64,000 nt of DNA, from assembly GCA_965204545.1 (NCBI GenBank), contig CBDBFA010000003.1, positions 2,108,001 through 2,172,000 of the forward strand. The letters are read 5' to 3'. A program made the position numbers and the translations under genes. Positions within the stretch are counted from its first letter, which is position 1. Each line of letters starts with the position of its first letter. This document shows positions 28,624-38,324 of the stretch, piece after piece. The notes under the pieces are model-generated. The model did not search any database. It was given only the letters and a program-made list of their open reading frames with translations, and was not told the origin of the DNA. This DNA comes from JAABVD01 sp965204545. Its GTDB lineage: Bacteria > Verrucomicrobiota > Verrucomicrobiia > Opitutales > UBA2995.

Positions 28624-30186
28624 ATGAATTTTCTGATTGGAATTGATGTCGGCACTTCCAGCCTGAAAACCCTTCTTCTGGATGAGGAAGGCGCCGTGGT
28701 CGATAGCGCCAGCGAGTCCTATGCCTTTCTTACCCCAAAACCGCTTTGGTCGGAGCAGGATCCCGCCCATTGGTGGAAAGCGACCTGTTGTTCCATAAAG
28801 CGGGTAATGGAAACGAGCAACGTCTCTCCCGAGGCGATTGCAGGAATCGGCCTGACGGGCCAGATGCATGGCCTCGTTTTGCTGGACCGGGAGGATCGGG
28901 TGCTGCGCCCCTGTATTCTTTGGAACGATCAGCGCACCGCCAAACAATGCGCTGACATCACCCAAAAGGTGGGAGCGGACCGGGTTCTCCAATTGACCGG
29001 CAACCCGGTCCTGCCCGGATTTACCGCGCCCAAGATTGCCTGGGTGCAGGAGAATGAGCCGGAGGTCTTTGCCCAAGCCGCGCGCTTCCTCCTGCCCAAG
29101 GATTATGTGCGTTTCCTTTTGAGCGGGGAGCATTTTTCCGATGTTTCGGACGCCTCGGGCACTTCGCTCCTCGATGTGGGAAGACGGGCTTGGTCGGATG
29201 AGATGTGCCAAGCCATCGGGTTGAAGAAGAGTTTCCTGCCGGATGTGACGGAGTCGCCCGTAGCCAGCGCCAAGGTATCGGCCGAAGCGGCCAGGGCTAC
29301 GGGATTATTGGAGGGAACACCGATAGCCGCCGGCGGTGGGGACCAGGCCGTTCAGGCCGTGGGCTGCGGGATAGTTGGCGAAGGCATTGTTTCGGCCACT
29401 TTGGGAACCTCGGGGGTTGTCTTCGCCCATTCGGACGCATTCCGGGTGGAGCCCAATGGACGCTTGCATGCCTTTTGCCACGCCGTTCCCCATAAATGGC
29501 ACCTGATGGGGGTCATGCTGTCGGCGGCGGGCAGTTTTGAATGGTATAAGAATACCCTCGGGGCATGGGAGGAAATGGAGGCGAAATCCGCAGGCATGAA
29601 CGTTTTAAAATGGCTCGACCAACAGGCGGAAAAGGCTCCGGCCGGGAGTGAAGGGCTCTTGTTCCTGCCCTATTTGACTGGAGAGCGGACTCCCCATCCG
29701 GACCCCCAGGCGCGGGGTGTATTCTTTGGCCTGACCCTGCGTCATCGGAAACCTCACCTGACTCGCGCCGTGCTGGAGGGAATCACCTATGGCATGAACG
29801 ATTCCCTGCAACTGATGCGAAACCTGGGGGTGGAAATTTCCGAGGTGAGGGCTTCCGGCGGGGGAGCCAAGAGTCCGTTCTGGTTGCAGATGCAGGCGGA
29901 TATCTACCGATCCCGGGTCGTCACTACCAACGTGACGGAGGGAGCGGCCTTCGGGGCGGCGGTGTTGGCCGGAGTCGCCTCGGGCCTTTATGCCGACCTC
30001 GATTCAGCCGTAGCCAAGGTTGTTCAGAAAACCGGTGAGACCAAACCCGGTCCCCATCAAGCTGTTTATGCGGACTTTTACCCCGAATACCGCGCCCTCT
30101 ATCCCGCTCTCAAGGACCGGTTTGCTTCCCTCGGACGGGTTGTGGAAAAGACCATGGCCCCATCCCTTATGGAAAAGCGGCCTTGA
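28624..30186 (+). CDS. xylB: Xylulokinase
   Basis: 520 aa, FGGY family. N-terminal LIGIDVGTSSLKTLLLD binds phosphate, GIGLTGQMHGLVLLD (about 75-89) is the sugar site typical of XylB, and EVRASGGGAKSPFWLQMQAD is the C-terminal FGGY signature. It phosphorylates D-xylulose to xylulose 5-phosphate for the pentose phosphate pathway. It forms an operon with xylA. The 3' end overlaps the convergent glyA gene by 20 bp. Confidence 0.97.
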   Translation: MNFLIGIDVGTSSLKTLLLDEEGAVVDSASESYAFLTPKPLWSEQDPAHWWKATCCSIKRVMETSNVSPEAIAGIGLTGQMHGLVLLDREDRVLRPCILWNDQRTAKQCADITQKVGADRVLQLTGNPVLPGFTAPKIAWVQENEPEVFAQAARFLLPKDYVRFLLSGEHFSDVSDASGTSLLDVGRRAWSDEMCQAIGLKKSFLPDVTESPVASAKVSAEAARATGLLEGTPIAAGGGDQAVQAVGCGIVGEGIVSATLGTSGVVFAHSDAFRVEPNGRLHAFCHAVPHKWHLMGVMLSAAGSFEWYKNTLGAWEEMEAKSAGMNVLKWLDQQAEKAPAGSEGLLFLPYLTGERTPHPDPQARGVFFGLTLRHRKPHLTRAVLEGITYGMNDSLQLMRNLGVEISEVRASGGGAKSPFWLQMQADIYRSRVVTTNVTEGAAFGAAVLAGVASGLYADLDSAVAKVVQKTGETKPGPHQAVYADFYPEYRALYPALKDRFASLGRVVEKTMAPSLMEKRP

Positions 30187-31687
30187 GAAATGGGAGGTCG
30201 AGCTGGGGATAGAGAACGAAACGACCCAGGAGCTCGGATATGCGGCGGCGCGCTTCTGTGCCTGTGCCGCGGGATATTTCGTATTTCACCTTGCTGCGTT
30301 TCCCGGCATTCCGGCCCTTGGTCAGCAATCTGGGCCGGGTATTGGAGAGGATCAGTTCGAAGATGGCGGCAATTTCTTTCATTTCTTCGATCCCCATCCC
30401 AAGGCTGGTTATGGCGGGGGTGCCCACCCGCAGTCCGGACGTGTACCAGGGACCATTCGGATCGAAGGGCAAAGCGTTGCGATTCAGGGTGATACCGCAT
30501 TCTCGCACCGCCTTTTCAGCCTGACGACCATTCAACCCGAAGGTAGTGACGTCGATCAGGAGAAGGTGGTTGTCGGTGCCCCCGGTGGCGATGCTGAGGC
30601 CTCGCTCGATCATGGCTTGGGCCAGGGCGCGGGAGTTTTCCACGATTTTGGCGGCGTAGGCCTTGAATTCGGGCTTATTGGCTTCGGTAAAGGCAACCGC
30701 CTTGGCCGCCATGACGTGGGGAAGCGGCCCTCCGATAACCAGGGGACAACCCTTGTCGACATACTCGGCAAATTCCGATTTGCAAAGTACCACTCCCCCG
30801 CGCGGGCCGCGCAGGGTTTTGTGGGTGGTGGTGGTGACGACATCGGAAAACGGCATGGGATCATAGTCACCGGCAAATACTCCCCCCGCCACCAATCCGG
30901 CGAAGTGAGCCATATCCACCATTAAAACGGCGCCGACGAGGTCGGCGATTTCCCGCATGCGGCGAAAGTTTATCTTTCGCGGGTAGGCGCTATAGCCGGT
31001 CAGGAGAATGAGAGGTTTGATTTTCCTGACCTGTTTTTCCAGTTCCCGGTAATCGAGGAGCCCGGTTTGGCGATCTACCGCGTAGGAATAACTGTCGAAG
31101 ATCTGAGCCGACACGTTTAGCCGATAACCATGGGTGAGATGGCCGCCCGAATAATAGTCCAGGCCCATCAATTTCTGGTTGCCCATGGCATGGCGGATTT
31201 TGTTCCAGTCTTCCCGGGAGAGTTTGGCCGGATTGGTTTCCCCCAGGGATTCCAGGGCAGGGATTCCCACGCGGGCCTGAAGGATGGCCCAGAATGCTAT
31301 CAGATTGGCGTCGGCCCCGGAGTGAGGTTGCACGTAGGCGTGCTCGGCCTCGAAGAGTTGACAGGCTTGACGGCAGGCTTCCCTCTCCAAGACGTCGACG
31401 TTTTCGCACCCGGCGTAAAACCGTGAACCGGGAAAGCCTTCGGCGTATTTATCGGTAAGCAGGTTTCCCATGGCAGCCTGCACGGGCAGCCGGGTAAAAT
31501 TTTCACTGGCGATGAGTTTCAGGTGGTTGCGCTGGTCTTCCAGTTCGCGCACGATGGAACGGGCGATGGTCGGGTTGACCGAGGCTATCTGTTGCAGATT
31601 GGCCAGGTAACCGACAATGGCCGGGTCGGCGGATGGACCGGCCTTTGCCAGATAACCTTCCAGCGGGGTTTGGCTATGATCGGGCAT
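30167..31687 (-). CDS. glyA: Serine hydroxymethyltransferase (long, ~500 aa form)
   Basis: About 506 aa from the ATG at 31687. The PLP-binding lysine lies in VTTTTHKTLRGPRGG, with ASENFTRLPVQAAMG and MVDMAHFAGLVAGG as other family signatures. It is ~90 residues longer than E. coli GlyA, with an N-terminal extension (~60 aa) and an insertion (FWAILQARVGIPALESLGET region), as in Chlamydia and other PVC homologues. It interconverts serine and glycine, feeding one-carbon units to tetrahydrofolate. It is convergent with xylB with a 20-bp overlap. Confidence 0.95.
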   Translation of the reverse strand: MPDHSQTPLEGYLAKAGPSADPAIVGYLANLQQIASVNPTIARSIVRELEDQRNHLKLIASENFTRLPVQAAMGNLLTDKYAEGFPGSRFYAGCENVDVLEREACRQACQLFEAEHAYVQPHSGADANLIAFWAILQARVGIPALESLGETNPAKLSREDWNKIRHAMGNQKLMGLDYYSGGHLTHGYRLNVSAQIFDSYSYAVDRQTGLLDYRELEKQVRKIKPLILLTGYSAYPRKINFRRMREIADLVGAVLMVDMAHFAGLVAGGVFAGDYDPMPFSDVVTTTTHKTLRGPRGGVVLCKSEFAEYVDKGCPLVIGGPLPHVMAAKAVAFTEANKPEFKAYAAKIVENSRALAQAMIERGLSIATGGTDNHLLLIDVTTFGLNGRQAEKAVRECGITLNRNALPFDPNGPWYTSGLRVGTPAITSLGMGIEEMKEIAAIFELILSNTRPRLLTKGRNAGKRSKVKYEISRGTGTEARRRISELLGRFVLYPQLDLPFLKAAFP

Positions 31688-31917
31688 GGGGAAGGAATAA
31701 GGATGAGGCGCCGGAGGCGCCAATTAGGAATTAGGAATTAGGAATTGAAACATGGATGAACAGAATGGACAGGATATTTTTGATAGAGAAGCGGGACCCT
31801 GTCGCCCATTTCAAATTTAAGGAGGGTTGGAAAACCCGCCCTCCGTTATTGGCGCCTCCGGCGCCCCACCTCTGTGTTCTCTGCGATCTCCGTTGTTTAT
31901 CTTCCCGTCCCGGTGTT
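31688..31917. repeat. Intergenic repeat mosaic G
   Basis: GGCGCCGGAGGCGCC (31708-31722) is joined to three AATTAGG heptamers (31722-31742). Further on are GGAGGGTTGGAAAACCCGCC (31821 on, also at ~43.25 kb as a variant) and a CCTCTGTGTTCTCTGCGATC phrase. No gene. Confidence 0.75.
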
Positions 31918-33183
31918 TCAATAGATTTCCGCGATGGCGGTGAAACCGGGATCGAAGAGTCGGCGAAAGGTCTTGATGGCAAAGGGGTCGGTCATTCCAG
32001 CCAGGTAATCGCAAATCAACCGGGCCAGTTGGGGGCGTTCCGAAACTTCCCGAAATTGCTTCTCCAATTTGGTCGACAAAAAGCGAAGGGAACTTTGATC
32101 CCCGGCCTCGCAACTTTCCAGGAGGGTCTCGAAAAGACCACCCAGCATACGGTCCACCTTGTATTGCAATTGTCCGACCCGTTCGCTTTGGAAGACGATA
32201 TCCATGGAGATGGCCTTATAGAGCCGGCATTCCTTTTGCAGGGCCGGGTCAATGGTCAGACCGAAACGATAACGATTAGTTTTTTGGGCCATGAAATTAC
32301 TTCGCTCAACCAGGCTGGCAGCGCGGATAAACTCCCCGATTTTCCTCTCCAGCATGGGTTCAATATCGCCCTGTCCTATGGTCTCTATGAGGTTTTCCAT
32401 CCTCCGGGCGTCCTCCGAATCGAGATCATTGGCCTCGGCCCATCTTTCCAACCTGTCCATGGTGATAAACCCCATGCGGATCCCATCGGCCAGATCGTGA
32501 AAGCAGTAGGCGGTTTCATCGGCCCAATCCATTATTTGACACTCCAGGCTCCGGAAAGCGTTCTTTTCCCGTGGGGTCTTGCAGGCTTCCGACAGGTCGC
32601 CCCCTGCCAGGACGAAGTCCAGGCAGGGTTTCTGGTCATCGTAGAGAAAATGATTGTGGGGATGGACGCGTTCTGAATAGAGGGACTTGTATTTCAGGAT
32701 ACCATCGAGAAGAGCACGGGTGGGCCCCATTCCGCTGCGCCTGGAGCCGTGTGAATAAATCGTTTCGGTGAGCAACCGAAGGGTCTGGGCATTCCCTTCA
32801 AATCCTCCATACGGTTTCATGAGGTTATTGAGCGTTCTTTCCCCCTTGTGTCCGAAAGGGGGATGACCGAGATCGTGGGACAGGCAGACAGCCTCCACCA
32901 GAACCGGGTCTACGCAGAATCTGTCGTCGAACCGTGGACTGGACTTCTTCAGGTAGCCGCTAATGGACCGCCCAATCTGGCCCACTTCGATGGAGTGGGT
33001 GAGCCGGGTGCGGTAAATATCGTACTGGCCGGATAGGAAGACCTGCGTCTTGGCCTGCAGCCTGCGAAAGGCGGAGGTGTGAATCACCCGGTCGCGGTCG
33101 ATCTCGAAAGGGGTTCGATAGGGAACCGTTTCGCGCGCGGGCAGGCGCTCCCAGTCGAAATCGCTATAGAAGTCATTGCCCAT
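31918..33183 (-). CDS. dgt: Deoxyguanosinetriphosphate triphosphohydrolase-like protein
   Basis: 421 aa. HD-domain hydrolase with RTPFEIDRDRVIHTSAFRRL, the first metal His in RTRLTHSIEV and the HD pair in LSHDLGHPPFGHKGE; GNAQTLRLLTE follows. This is the dGTPase arrangement. It hydrolyses dNTPs to deoxynucleoside plus triphosphate and helps set the dNTP pool. The start codon is only 8 bp from inverted-repeat element copy 2, so the element is part of its 5' leader or blocks readthrough from leuA. Confidence 0.92.
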   Translation of the reverse strand: MGNDFYSDFDWERLPARETVPYRTPFEIDRDRVIHTSAFRRLQAKTQVFLSGQYDIYRTRLTHSIEVGQIGRSISGYLKKSSPRFDDRFCVDPVLVEAVCLSHDLGHPPFGHKGERTLNNLMKPYGGFEGNAQTLRLLTETIYSHGSRRSGMGPTRALLDGILKYKSLYSERVHPHNHFLYDDQKPCLDFVLAGGDLSEACKTPREKNAFRSLECQIMDWADETAYCFHDLADGIRMGFITMDRLERWAEANDLDSEDARRMENLIETIGQGDIEPMLERKIGEFIRAASLVERSNFMAQKTNRYRFGLTIDPALQKECRLYKAISMDIVFQSERVGQLQYKVDRMLGGLFETLLESCEAGDQSSLRFLSTKLEKQFREVSERPQLARLICDYLAGMTDPFAIKTFRRLFDPGFTAIAEIY

Positions 33184-33190
33184 AAAAGTT

Positions 33191-33288
33191 AAAAGGGGTC
33201 AAACGCAAAACATTAACATTTTGCTTTTTTTGTAGCGTCCTTTTACGTTTCGAGAACGAATGTTAATGTTTTGCGTTTGACCCCTTTT
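33191..33288. repeat. Inverted-repeat element, copy 2, between leuA and dgt
   Basis: Perfect 30-bp arms at 33191-33220 and 33259-33288 with a 38-bp loop. Arms begin AAAAGGGGTCAAACGCAAAA and continue CATTAACATT. It fills the gap between the leuA stop (33294-33296) and the dgt start (33183) on the minus strand, so leuA transcripts meet the hairpin directly after the stop. Confidence 0.9.
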
Positions 33289-33293
33289 GCCGT

Positions 33294-34964
33294 TCATTGC
33301 GCGAAACGGTTTATGGCCGCCACCAGGGCCTTGAGGGAAGCGAGTTCGATATTGGTGTCCACCCCGACCCCCCAGTAGGCGCCTTCCTCATAGTGTTGTA
33401 TCTGAACGTAGGCCGCCGCTTTGGTGGCGGATCCCTGGCCAATGGAATGCTCGGAAAAACTCAACAGGGAGAATGGTTTCAACCCGATTTGGTCCAAGGC
33501 GTTGCAAAATGCGTTGATGGGGCCGTTCCCCCTGCCTTGAATCATTTTGGGTTCATCCTTCCAACTGAGCGAAATCTCCAACCGTATTTCACTTGTTTCC
33601 TCGTAGCGTTGAACGGTCCTGACCCGGTGCAGCTTCATGGGAGAGGAAACCTGGCTGTATTCCTTGATAAAGGCTCGGTGGATTTCCTGGGGGGTCAGTT
33701 CCCGGGACAACCTGTCGGCCAGTTCGTAGACCATTTTGCCCAACTCTGGCACCAATTCCTTCGGTATGACGTATCCGAATTCTTTTTCCAATACGAAGGC
33801 CACTCCACCTTTTCCGGACTGGCTGTTGATTCTGATAATGGCGTGATAGTTGCGGCCGACATCCTTGGGATCGATCATCAGGTAAGGCACCTGCCACAAG
33901 GCTCCCTCGGATGCATCCATCTGATCCATGCCCTTCCGGATAGCATCCTGATGGGAACCGGAAAAAGCGGTAAAAACGAGGTCCCCGCCGTAGGGATGCC
34001 GGTCGTGCACCATCATGCGCGTACACCGCTCGTAAACCGCGCGGATACGGTTCAAGTCGGAAAAGTCCAACAGGGGATCGATGCCTTGCGAGTACAGGTT
34101 CAACGCCGCTGTGACGATGTCCAGGTTCCCGGTACGTTCCCCGTTGCCGAACAAGGTTCCCTCCACCCGGTCGGCTCCGGCCATCAACGCCAACTCGGTT
34201 GCCGCCATCCCCGTACCCCGGTCGTTGTGGGTATGCAAACTGATCAGAATTTGGTCCCTCCGGGAAATATTTCGGCAGAACCACTCGATTTGATCGGCGT
34301 GAACGTTGGGGGTGAACAATTCCACCGTGGCGGGAAGGTTCAGTATCACCTTTTCCTCGGGATCCGGGGCCCAGGCGTCCATTACCGCTTCACACACTTC
34401 CAGTGAGAATTCCAATTCCGTATCGGAGAAACTTTCGGGAGAATATTGGAAATCGATTTTGGTTTCCGGGACGGTCGGGAGCAATTCCCTGACCATCTTC
34501 GTCCCTTCCACGGCCATGTTCTTGATCTCTTGCCTGGACATGCCGAAAGTGACGCGGCGTTGGAGCGGATTGGTAGAGTTGTAGAGGTGAACGATGACCC
34601 GCCTGGCCCCTTCCAGGGACTGGAATGTTCTGGTTATCAGGTGCTCCCGGGCCTGAACGAGAGCCTGTACGGTGACGTTGTCCGGAATCAGGTCGTTGTC
34701 GATGAGGTGCCGGAAAAATTCAAACTCTGTTTTACTGGCCGAGGGAAATCCGATTTCAATCTGCTTGAAACCGATGGAAACCAGCAGTTTGAACATTTCC
34801 AGTTTTTCCTGGATATTCATGGGAATGGCCAGCGCCTGATTGCCGTCGCGCAAATCGACGCTGCACCAAATGGGTGCCTTGGCGATGGTCTTGCCGGGCC
34901 ATTGCCGGTCCGGTAGTTCGACCGGTCGGTAAGGTTTATATTTGTGTATGGGTTCTTTTTGCAT
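33294..34964 (-). CDS. leuA: 2-isopropylmalate synthase
   Basis: 556 aa, the long LeuA type also found in actinobacteria and yeast. Catalytic barrel motifs: SVDLRDGNQALAIPM (active-site DxRDGxQ), NLPATVELFTPN, SLHTHNDRGTGMAATELAL with the metal histidines, and GNGERTGNLD. The C-terminal ~130 residues are the leucine-binding regulatory domain (GRGNGPINAF region). It condenses 2-oxoisovalerate and acetyl-CoA, the first step of leucine synthesis, and is expected to be leucine-inhibited. No other leu genes are adjacent. Confidence 0.95.
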   Translation of the reverse strand: MQKEPIHKYKPYRPVELPDRQWPGKTIAKAPIWCSVDLRDGNQALAIPMNIQEKLEMFKLLVSIGFKQIEIGFPSASKTEFEFFRHLIDNDLIPDNVTVQALVQAREHLITRTFQSLEGARRVIVHLYNSTNPLQRRVTFGMSRQEIKNMAVEGTKMVRELLPTVPETKIDFQYSPESFSDTELEFSLEVCEAVMDAWAPDPEEKVILNLPATVELFTPNVHADQIEWFCRNISRRDQILISLHTHNDRGTGMAATELALMAGADRVEGTLFGNGERTGNLDIVTAALNLYSQGIDPLLDFSDLNRIRAVYERCTRMMVHDRHPYGGDLVFTAFSGSHQDAIRKGMDQMDASEGALWQVPYLMIDPKDVGRNYHAIIRINSQSGKGGVAFVLEKEFGYVIPKELVPELGKMVYELADRLSRELTPQEIHRAFIKEYSQVSSPMKLHRVRTVQRYEETSEIRLEISLSWKDEPKMIQGRGNGPINAFCNALDQIGLKPFSLLSFSEHSIGQGSATKAAAYVQIQHYEEGAYWGVGVDTNIELASLKALVAAINRFAQ

Positions 34965-35299
34965 GGACCTGAAAAATGGGTGGTTGTCGGCTTATGGGTG
35001 GAACGTTCCCGAATTCATTTTTTGTGACTTGCCGGTAATCCGGGAACCCGGAGGTATGAATCTGTACACTCCCCTAGGGGAGAAGCAGCCATAGGCCGTT
35101 CAAAAAGAGACCGAGTGATGGGCAAGTTGCCTTCATATTCGAAGCTATGGTCTGGTTTATCCCCGCAAATGGGGCGTCGAGTCAAGCCAACTTTTTGGTA
35201 TTGGCGCCACCGGCGCCAGTGGCCGGTTATCAGTGTTCAGAGTTCAGTTTGCGCCGGAGGTGCCTTTATGCCCCTATGCCTTTATTCATCCTTCATCCT
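34965..35299. other. Spacer upstream of leuA, with a 14-bp perfect palindrome
   Basis: No gene. At 35069-35082 the sequence CTCCCCTAGGGGAG is a perfect palindrome, which could be an operator; CCGGGAACCCGG lies about 20 bp to its left. Both are upstream of leuA on its coding strand, so regulation of leuA is possible but unproven. The right part (35195-35299) contains GGCGCCACCGGCGCC and CTTCATCCTTCATCCTTCAG phrases of the repeat mosaics. Confidence 0.4.
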
Positions 35300-36580
35300 T
35301 CAGCCTTCTTCCTCAATTAACGGTCGACCGGACCGCAAATGCAGTTCGCGTTGGGGATAGGGAATTTCAATGCCGTGTTCTCGAAAACGGTCCCAAATTT
35401 CCCGGTATACCATGCTCTTGATGTTGGTTACCCCGTTCGACGGGTCCGGAATCCAGAACCTCAGTTCCAAATCGACCGCACTTTCCCCAAACTTCTTGAT
35501 GTGACATTTCGGAGCCGGATCCTCTAAAACGCGGGGGCAGGACAAGGCCGCGTCGAGACATAGCTGCACGGCTTGGCGGAGGTCGCAGTTGTAGGAAACT
35601 CCAATGGGAGCCCGGAGCCGAATATTGGTGTCAGAAAACGACCAGTTCTCCACCCGGTTGGTGATAAGATCCTCGTTGGGAATGAGGTGCTCCAGGCCAT
35701 CCCTGGTAATGACCGATACGTAGCGGGCGCTCAGTTTGTTGATCCAGCCATAGGTTTGGTGGAGCGAGATGACGTCCCCGGGTTTGATCGATTTATCCAG
35801 CAGGAGAATGACTCCACTGATCAAATTCGAGATGGCCTTTTGCAGGCCGAATCCTAGACCCAAACCGATAGCACCACCGAAAATGGCGAGGGAGGAAAGG
35901 TTGAGGCCCACTGTGGTAAAGCCGATCAGAAGGGATATGCCGACCAATCCGATTTTAGTGATTTTGGAGAATAATACCTCCAAGGAAGGGCTGACATCGG
36001 GCAAGCGATGCAGATGGGCATCGACCAATCCGGATATCCGGAAGCTGATCCAAAGCAGCAACATGACCACAGCCGCGCCCTGCAGGAGCCGAAACAGGTT
36101 AAACTCGAATTCACCCACTTGGAACCCGATGGATTTGAGCATATCCGCAGTCAGGCTGAGCAGACCGGCCATCTGCAAAAGGGTCGCCGTGATAATGATG
36201 AAACCCACCACACGGCGCCAGAAGATCTCCTCGGTCAAGCAATGCAAAACCCTCAACAGGAACCAGGCCACCCCCAGGCTGAAGGCTGGAGCCAGCAGGA
36301 TCTCATTAATGCCCTGCTTGGCCAACCCACTCTTCAACACGGCGCTGAGCAGTACGAAAACGGCTGGCATGGTGACATAGGCGCAAGCCGGTACCAGGGT
36401 GTCCTGAACCCATTTCAGGGGCACCTTTTCGAGGCGCCGGTAGAGGGTGCCTTTGAGAATCATGGACAACAGATAACTGACTGCCAGGATGGCGATAAGG
36501 GCTCCAATATCCCACTGGAAGTCGCCGGATTCCAGGTAGTCCCTGCCGGCCAGGTACCAATTGTAGAACGGTTGAGGCAT
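35300..36580 (-). CDS. Small-conductance mechanosensitive channel, MscS family
   Basis: 426 aa with five hydrophobic segments before the conserved pore helix/beta domain at ~225-300: AIFGGAIGLGLGFGLQKAIS, LDKSIKPGDVISL and DGLEHLIPNEDLITNRVENW. The glycine/alanine-rich pore helix is recognisable. It releases solutes on hypo-osmotic shock in the inner membrane. The extra N-terminal membrane segments place it with the larger MscS paralogues. It is divergent from the SRP RNA-dnaX unit. Confidence 0.93.
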   Translation of the reverse strand: MPQPFYNWYLAGRDYLESGDFQWDIGALIAILAVSYLLSMILKGTLYRRLEKVPLKWVQDTLVPACAYVTMPAVFVLLSAVLKSGLAKQGINEILLAPAFSLGVAWFLLRVLHCLTEEIFWRRVVGFIIITATLLQMAGLLSLTADMLKSIGFQVGEFEFNLFRLLQGAAVVMLLLWISFRISGLVDAHLHRLPDVSPSLEVLFSKITKIGLVGISLLIGFTTVGLNLSSLAIFGGAIGLGLGFGLQKAISNLISGVILLLDKSIKPGDVISLHQTYGWINKLSARYVSVITRDGLEHLIPNEDLITNRVENWSFSDTNIRLRAPIGVSYNCDLRQAVQLCLDAALSCPRVLEDPAPKCHIKKFGESAVDLELRFWIPDPSNGVTNIKSMVYREIWDRFREHGIEIPYPQRELHLRSGRPLIEEEG

Positions 36581-36700
36581 CCTGGAAGTTTTGAAAATGA
36601 TTCAGTTTCGTTCCAGCCCGAAAATCGTCGAAGGCGAATAAATTAAAAATTTTGCGAAAGGGATTGAAATGGAGGACCGGGTTTCCCACCCTTTTTCCTT

Positions 36701-36794
<94 letters not shown>

Positions 36795-36813
36795 CCTTCA
36801 TTCTCCTTCCTCT

Positions 36814-38187
36814 ATGGCAGCCGGTTACCAGGTCATCGCCCGCCGTTGGCGTCCCAAGCAGTTCAATGAAGTCGTCGGTCAGGACCACATTATCCGCACC
36901 CTGAAAAACGCTATTCGGCAACAACGGATCGCTCACGCATACTTGTTCGTTGGACCGCGCGGAACGGGGAAGACCACTACCGCCCGCATCTTTGCCAAGG
37001 CCCTCAACTGCGAGGGGGGACCTAGCGTATCTCCCGATGATAATTCGGCCGTTTGCCGGGCCATCATGGATGGCAGTTGCATGGATGTCATAGAAATCGA
37101 TGGAGCTTCCAACAACTCGGTGGAGCAAATCCGTCAACTGCGGGAGGATTGTCAGTATTCTCCAGCCCAGTGCTCCTTCAAGATATACATCATCGATGAG
37201 GTGCACATGCTCTCCGTCGGAGCCTTCAATGCCCTGTTGAAAACGCTGGAGGAACCCCCCTCCCATGTGAAATTCATTTTCGCCACTACCCAGGCCGAAA
37301 AAATTCTGCCGACCATTGTGAGCAGGTGTCAGCGATTCGAATTCAGGCCCATCAGCGAAGAAAAGATTTGCGGTCAATTGAGCCTGATCGCAACAGGCGA
37401 AAAGATTGAGATCGAAGACACCGCCCTCCAATCGATCGCCCGGCTGGCCAACGGCGGAATGCGGGATGCCCAATCCACCTTGGACCAACTCATTTCCTTT
37501 TGCGGGAAAACCATTACCGAAAACGATGTGCTGGAAGTCTACGGGTTGGCCTCGCGCAAGGAAATCCATCACCTGGCCTCTCTTCTGGCCGAAGGCAATT
37601 ACCCCAAAATCCTGGCCTCGGTGGGTCAATTGGCCGATTCAGGCAAGGACCTCTACCGAATCCTCATCGATCTACAGGCCTATTTGCGGGAATTGCTCAT
37701 CGATGGCATTCGCGGCGGCGGGGAAACGGACCGACTGGGATTGCCCCTGACCGTGGAAAGCCTGATGCGTATGAACGACGCCCTGCATCGCGGCAAAGAG
37801 GATGTAAAAATGGGATTGTCGCAAACGGTAAATTTCGAAGTAACCCTTCTTCGGGCTGTGGAAGAGAGCCGTACCCGATCCATCGATTCCCTGATCAAGG
37901 AATTATCCGGAATGGCCAGGAAAGCGCCCCGGTCCTCGGATCAAGGAAAACTAGTCGGTGCTTCCGGGGTCCAAGGTTCTTCCGGACCCGCCCCCCGGGC
38001 CGCACGGGGGCGGGATTCGACGGGGTCATCGGCAAATCCAGGCCCTCGCAACCGTGAAAATCCCGAAGCCGTGGAAAAGGCCGTTGAGAAGGCCGTTGAG
38101 ACGCTACCCAAAGAATTGCGAGGGGCGATGGACGAACTTTTCCGGGGCGAATACACTCACCTCAGCCCCCTCCCTCCTCAATCCTGA
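36814..38187 (+). CDS. dnaX: DNA polymerase III subunit gamma/tau
   Basis: 457 aa. Walker A GPRGTGKT at 47-54, Walker B YIIDEVHMLS and sensor motif KFIFATTQAEKILPTIVSRC are present. It is the clamp-loader ATPase. The zinc module is unusual: of the four spaced cysteines, Cys66 and Cys81 are kept, while the middle two positions are Asp75 and Ser78. The region after residue ~370 is short and low-complexity (SSGPAPRAARGRDS), so the tau-specific domains are largely missing. The usual ybaB-recR neighbours are absent downstream. Confidence 0.95.
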   Translation: MAAGYQVIARRWRPKQFNEVVGQDHIIRTLKNAIRQQRIAHAYLFVGPRGTGKTTTARIFAKALNCEGGPSVSPDDNSAVCRAIMDGSCMDVIEIDGASNNSVEQIRQLREDCQYSPAQCSFKIYIIDEVHMLSVGAFNALLKTLEEPPSHVKFIFATTQAEKILPTIVSRCQRFEFRPISEEKICGQLSLIATGEKIEIEDTALQSIARLANGGMRDAQSTLDQLISFCGKTITENDVLEVYGLASRKEIHHLASLLAEGNYPKILASVGQLADSGKDLYRILIDLQAYLRELLIDGIRGGGETDRLGLPLTVESLMRMNDALHRGKEDVKMGLSQTVNFEVTLLRAVEESRTRSIDSLIKELSGMARKAPRSSDQGKLVGASGVQGSSGPAPRAARGRDSTGSSANPGPRNRENPEAVEKAVEKAVETLPKELRGAMDELFRGEYTHLSPLPPQS

Positions 38188-38324
38188 TCGTGATCATGAT
38201 CGTGATCTCTCACCCCCCATTCCTCATTCCTAATTGGCGCCCTCGGCGCTTTCTTCGCGTTTCTTTGCGTGCTTCTTGACCTGCGTAGTATTGCAAAGCA
38301 CGGTTTCGAGAGGCTATTTCGATC
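38188..38324. repeat. Intergenic repeat phrases between dnaX and the DUF192 gene
   Basis: Phrases in order: GATCGTGATCATGATCGTGA (38185-38205), CCTCATTCCTAATTGGCGCC (38220-38240) and CTTGACCTGCGTAGTATTGC (38276-38295). The last is the same phrase as in the signal region of sulfatase 3. Confidence 0.7.

Noticed and set aside
34965..35299. Leucine attenuator or T-box leader of leuA
   Set aside because: No leucine-codon leader peptide and no T-box sequence could be found.
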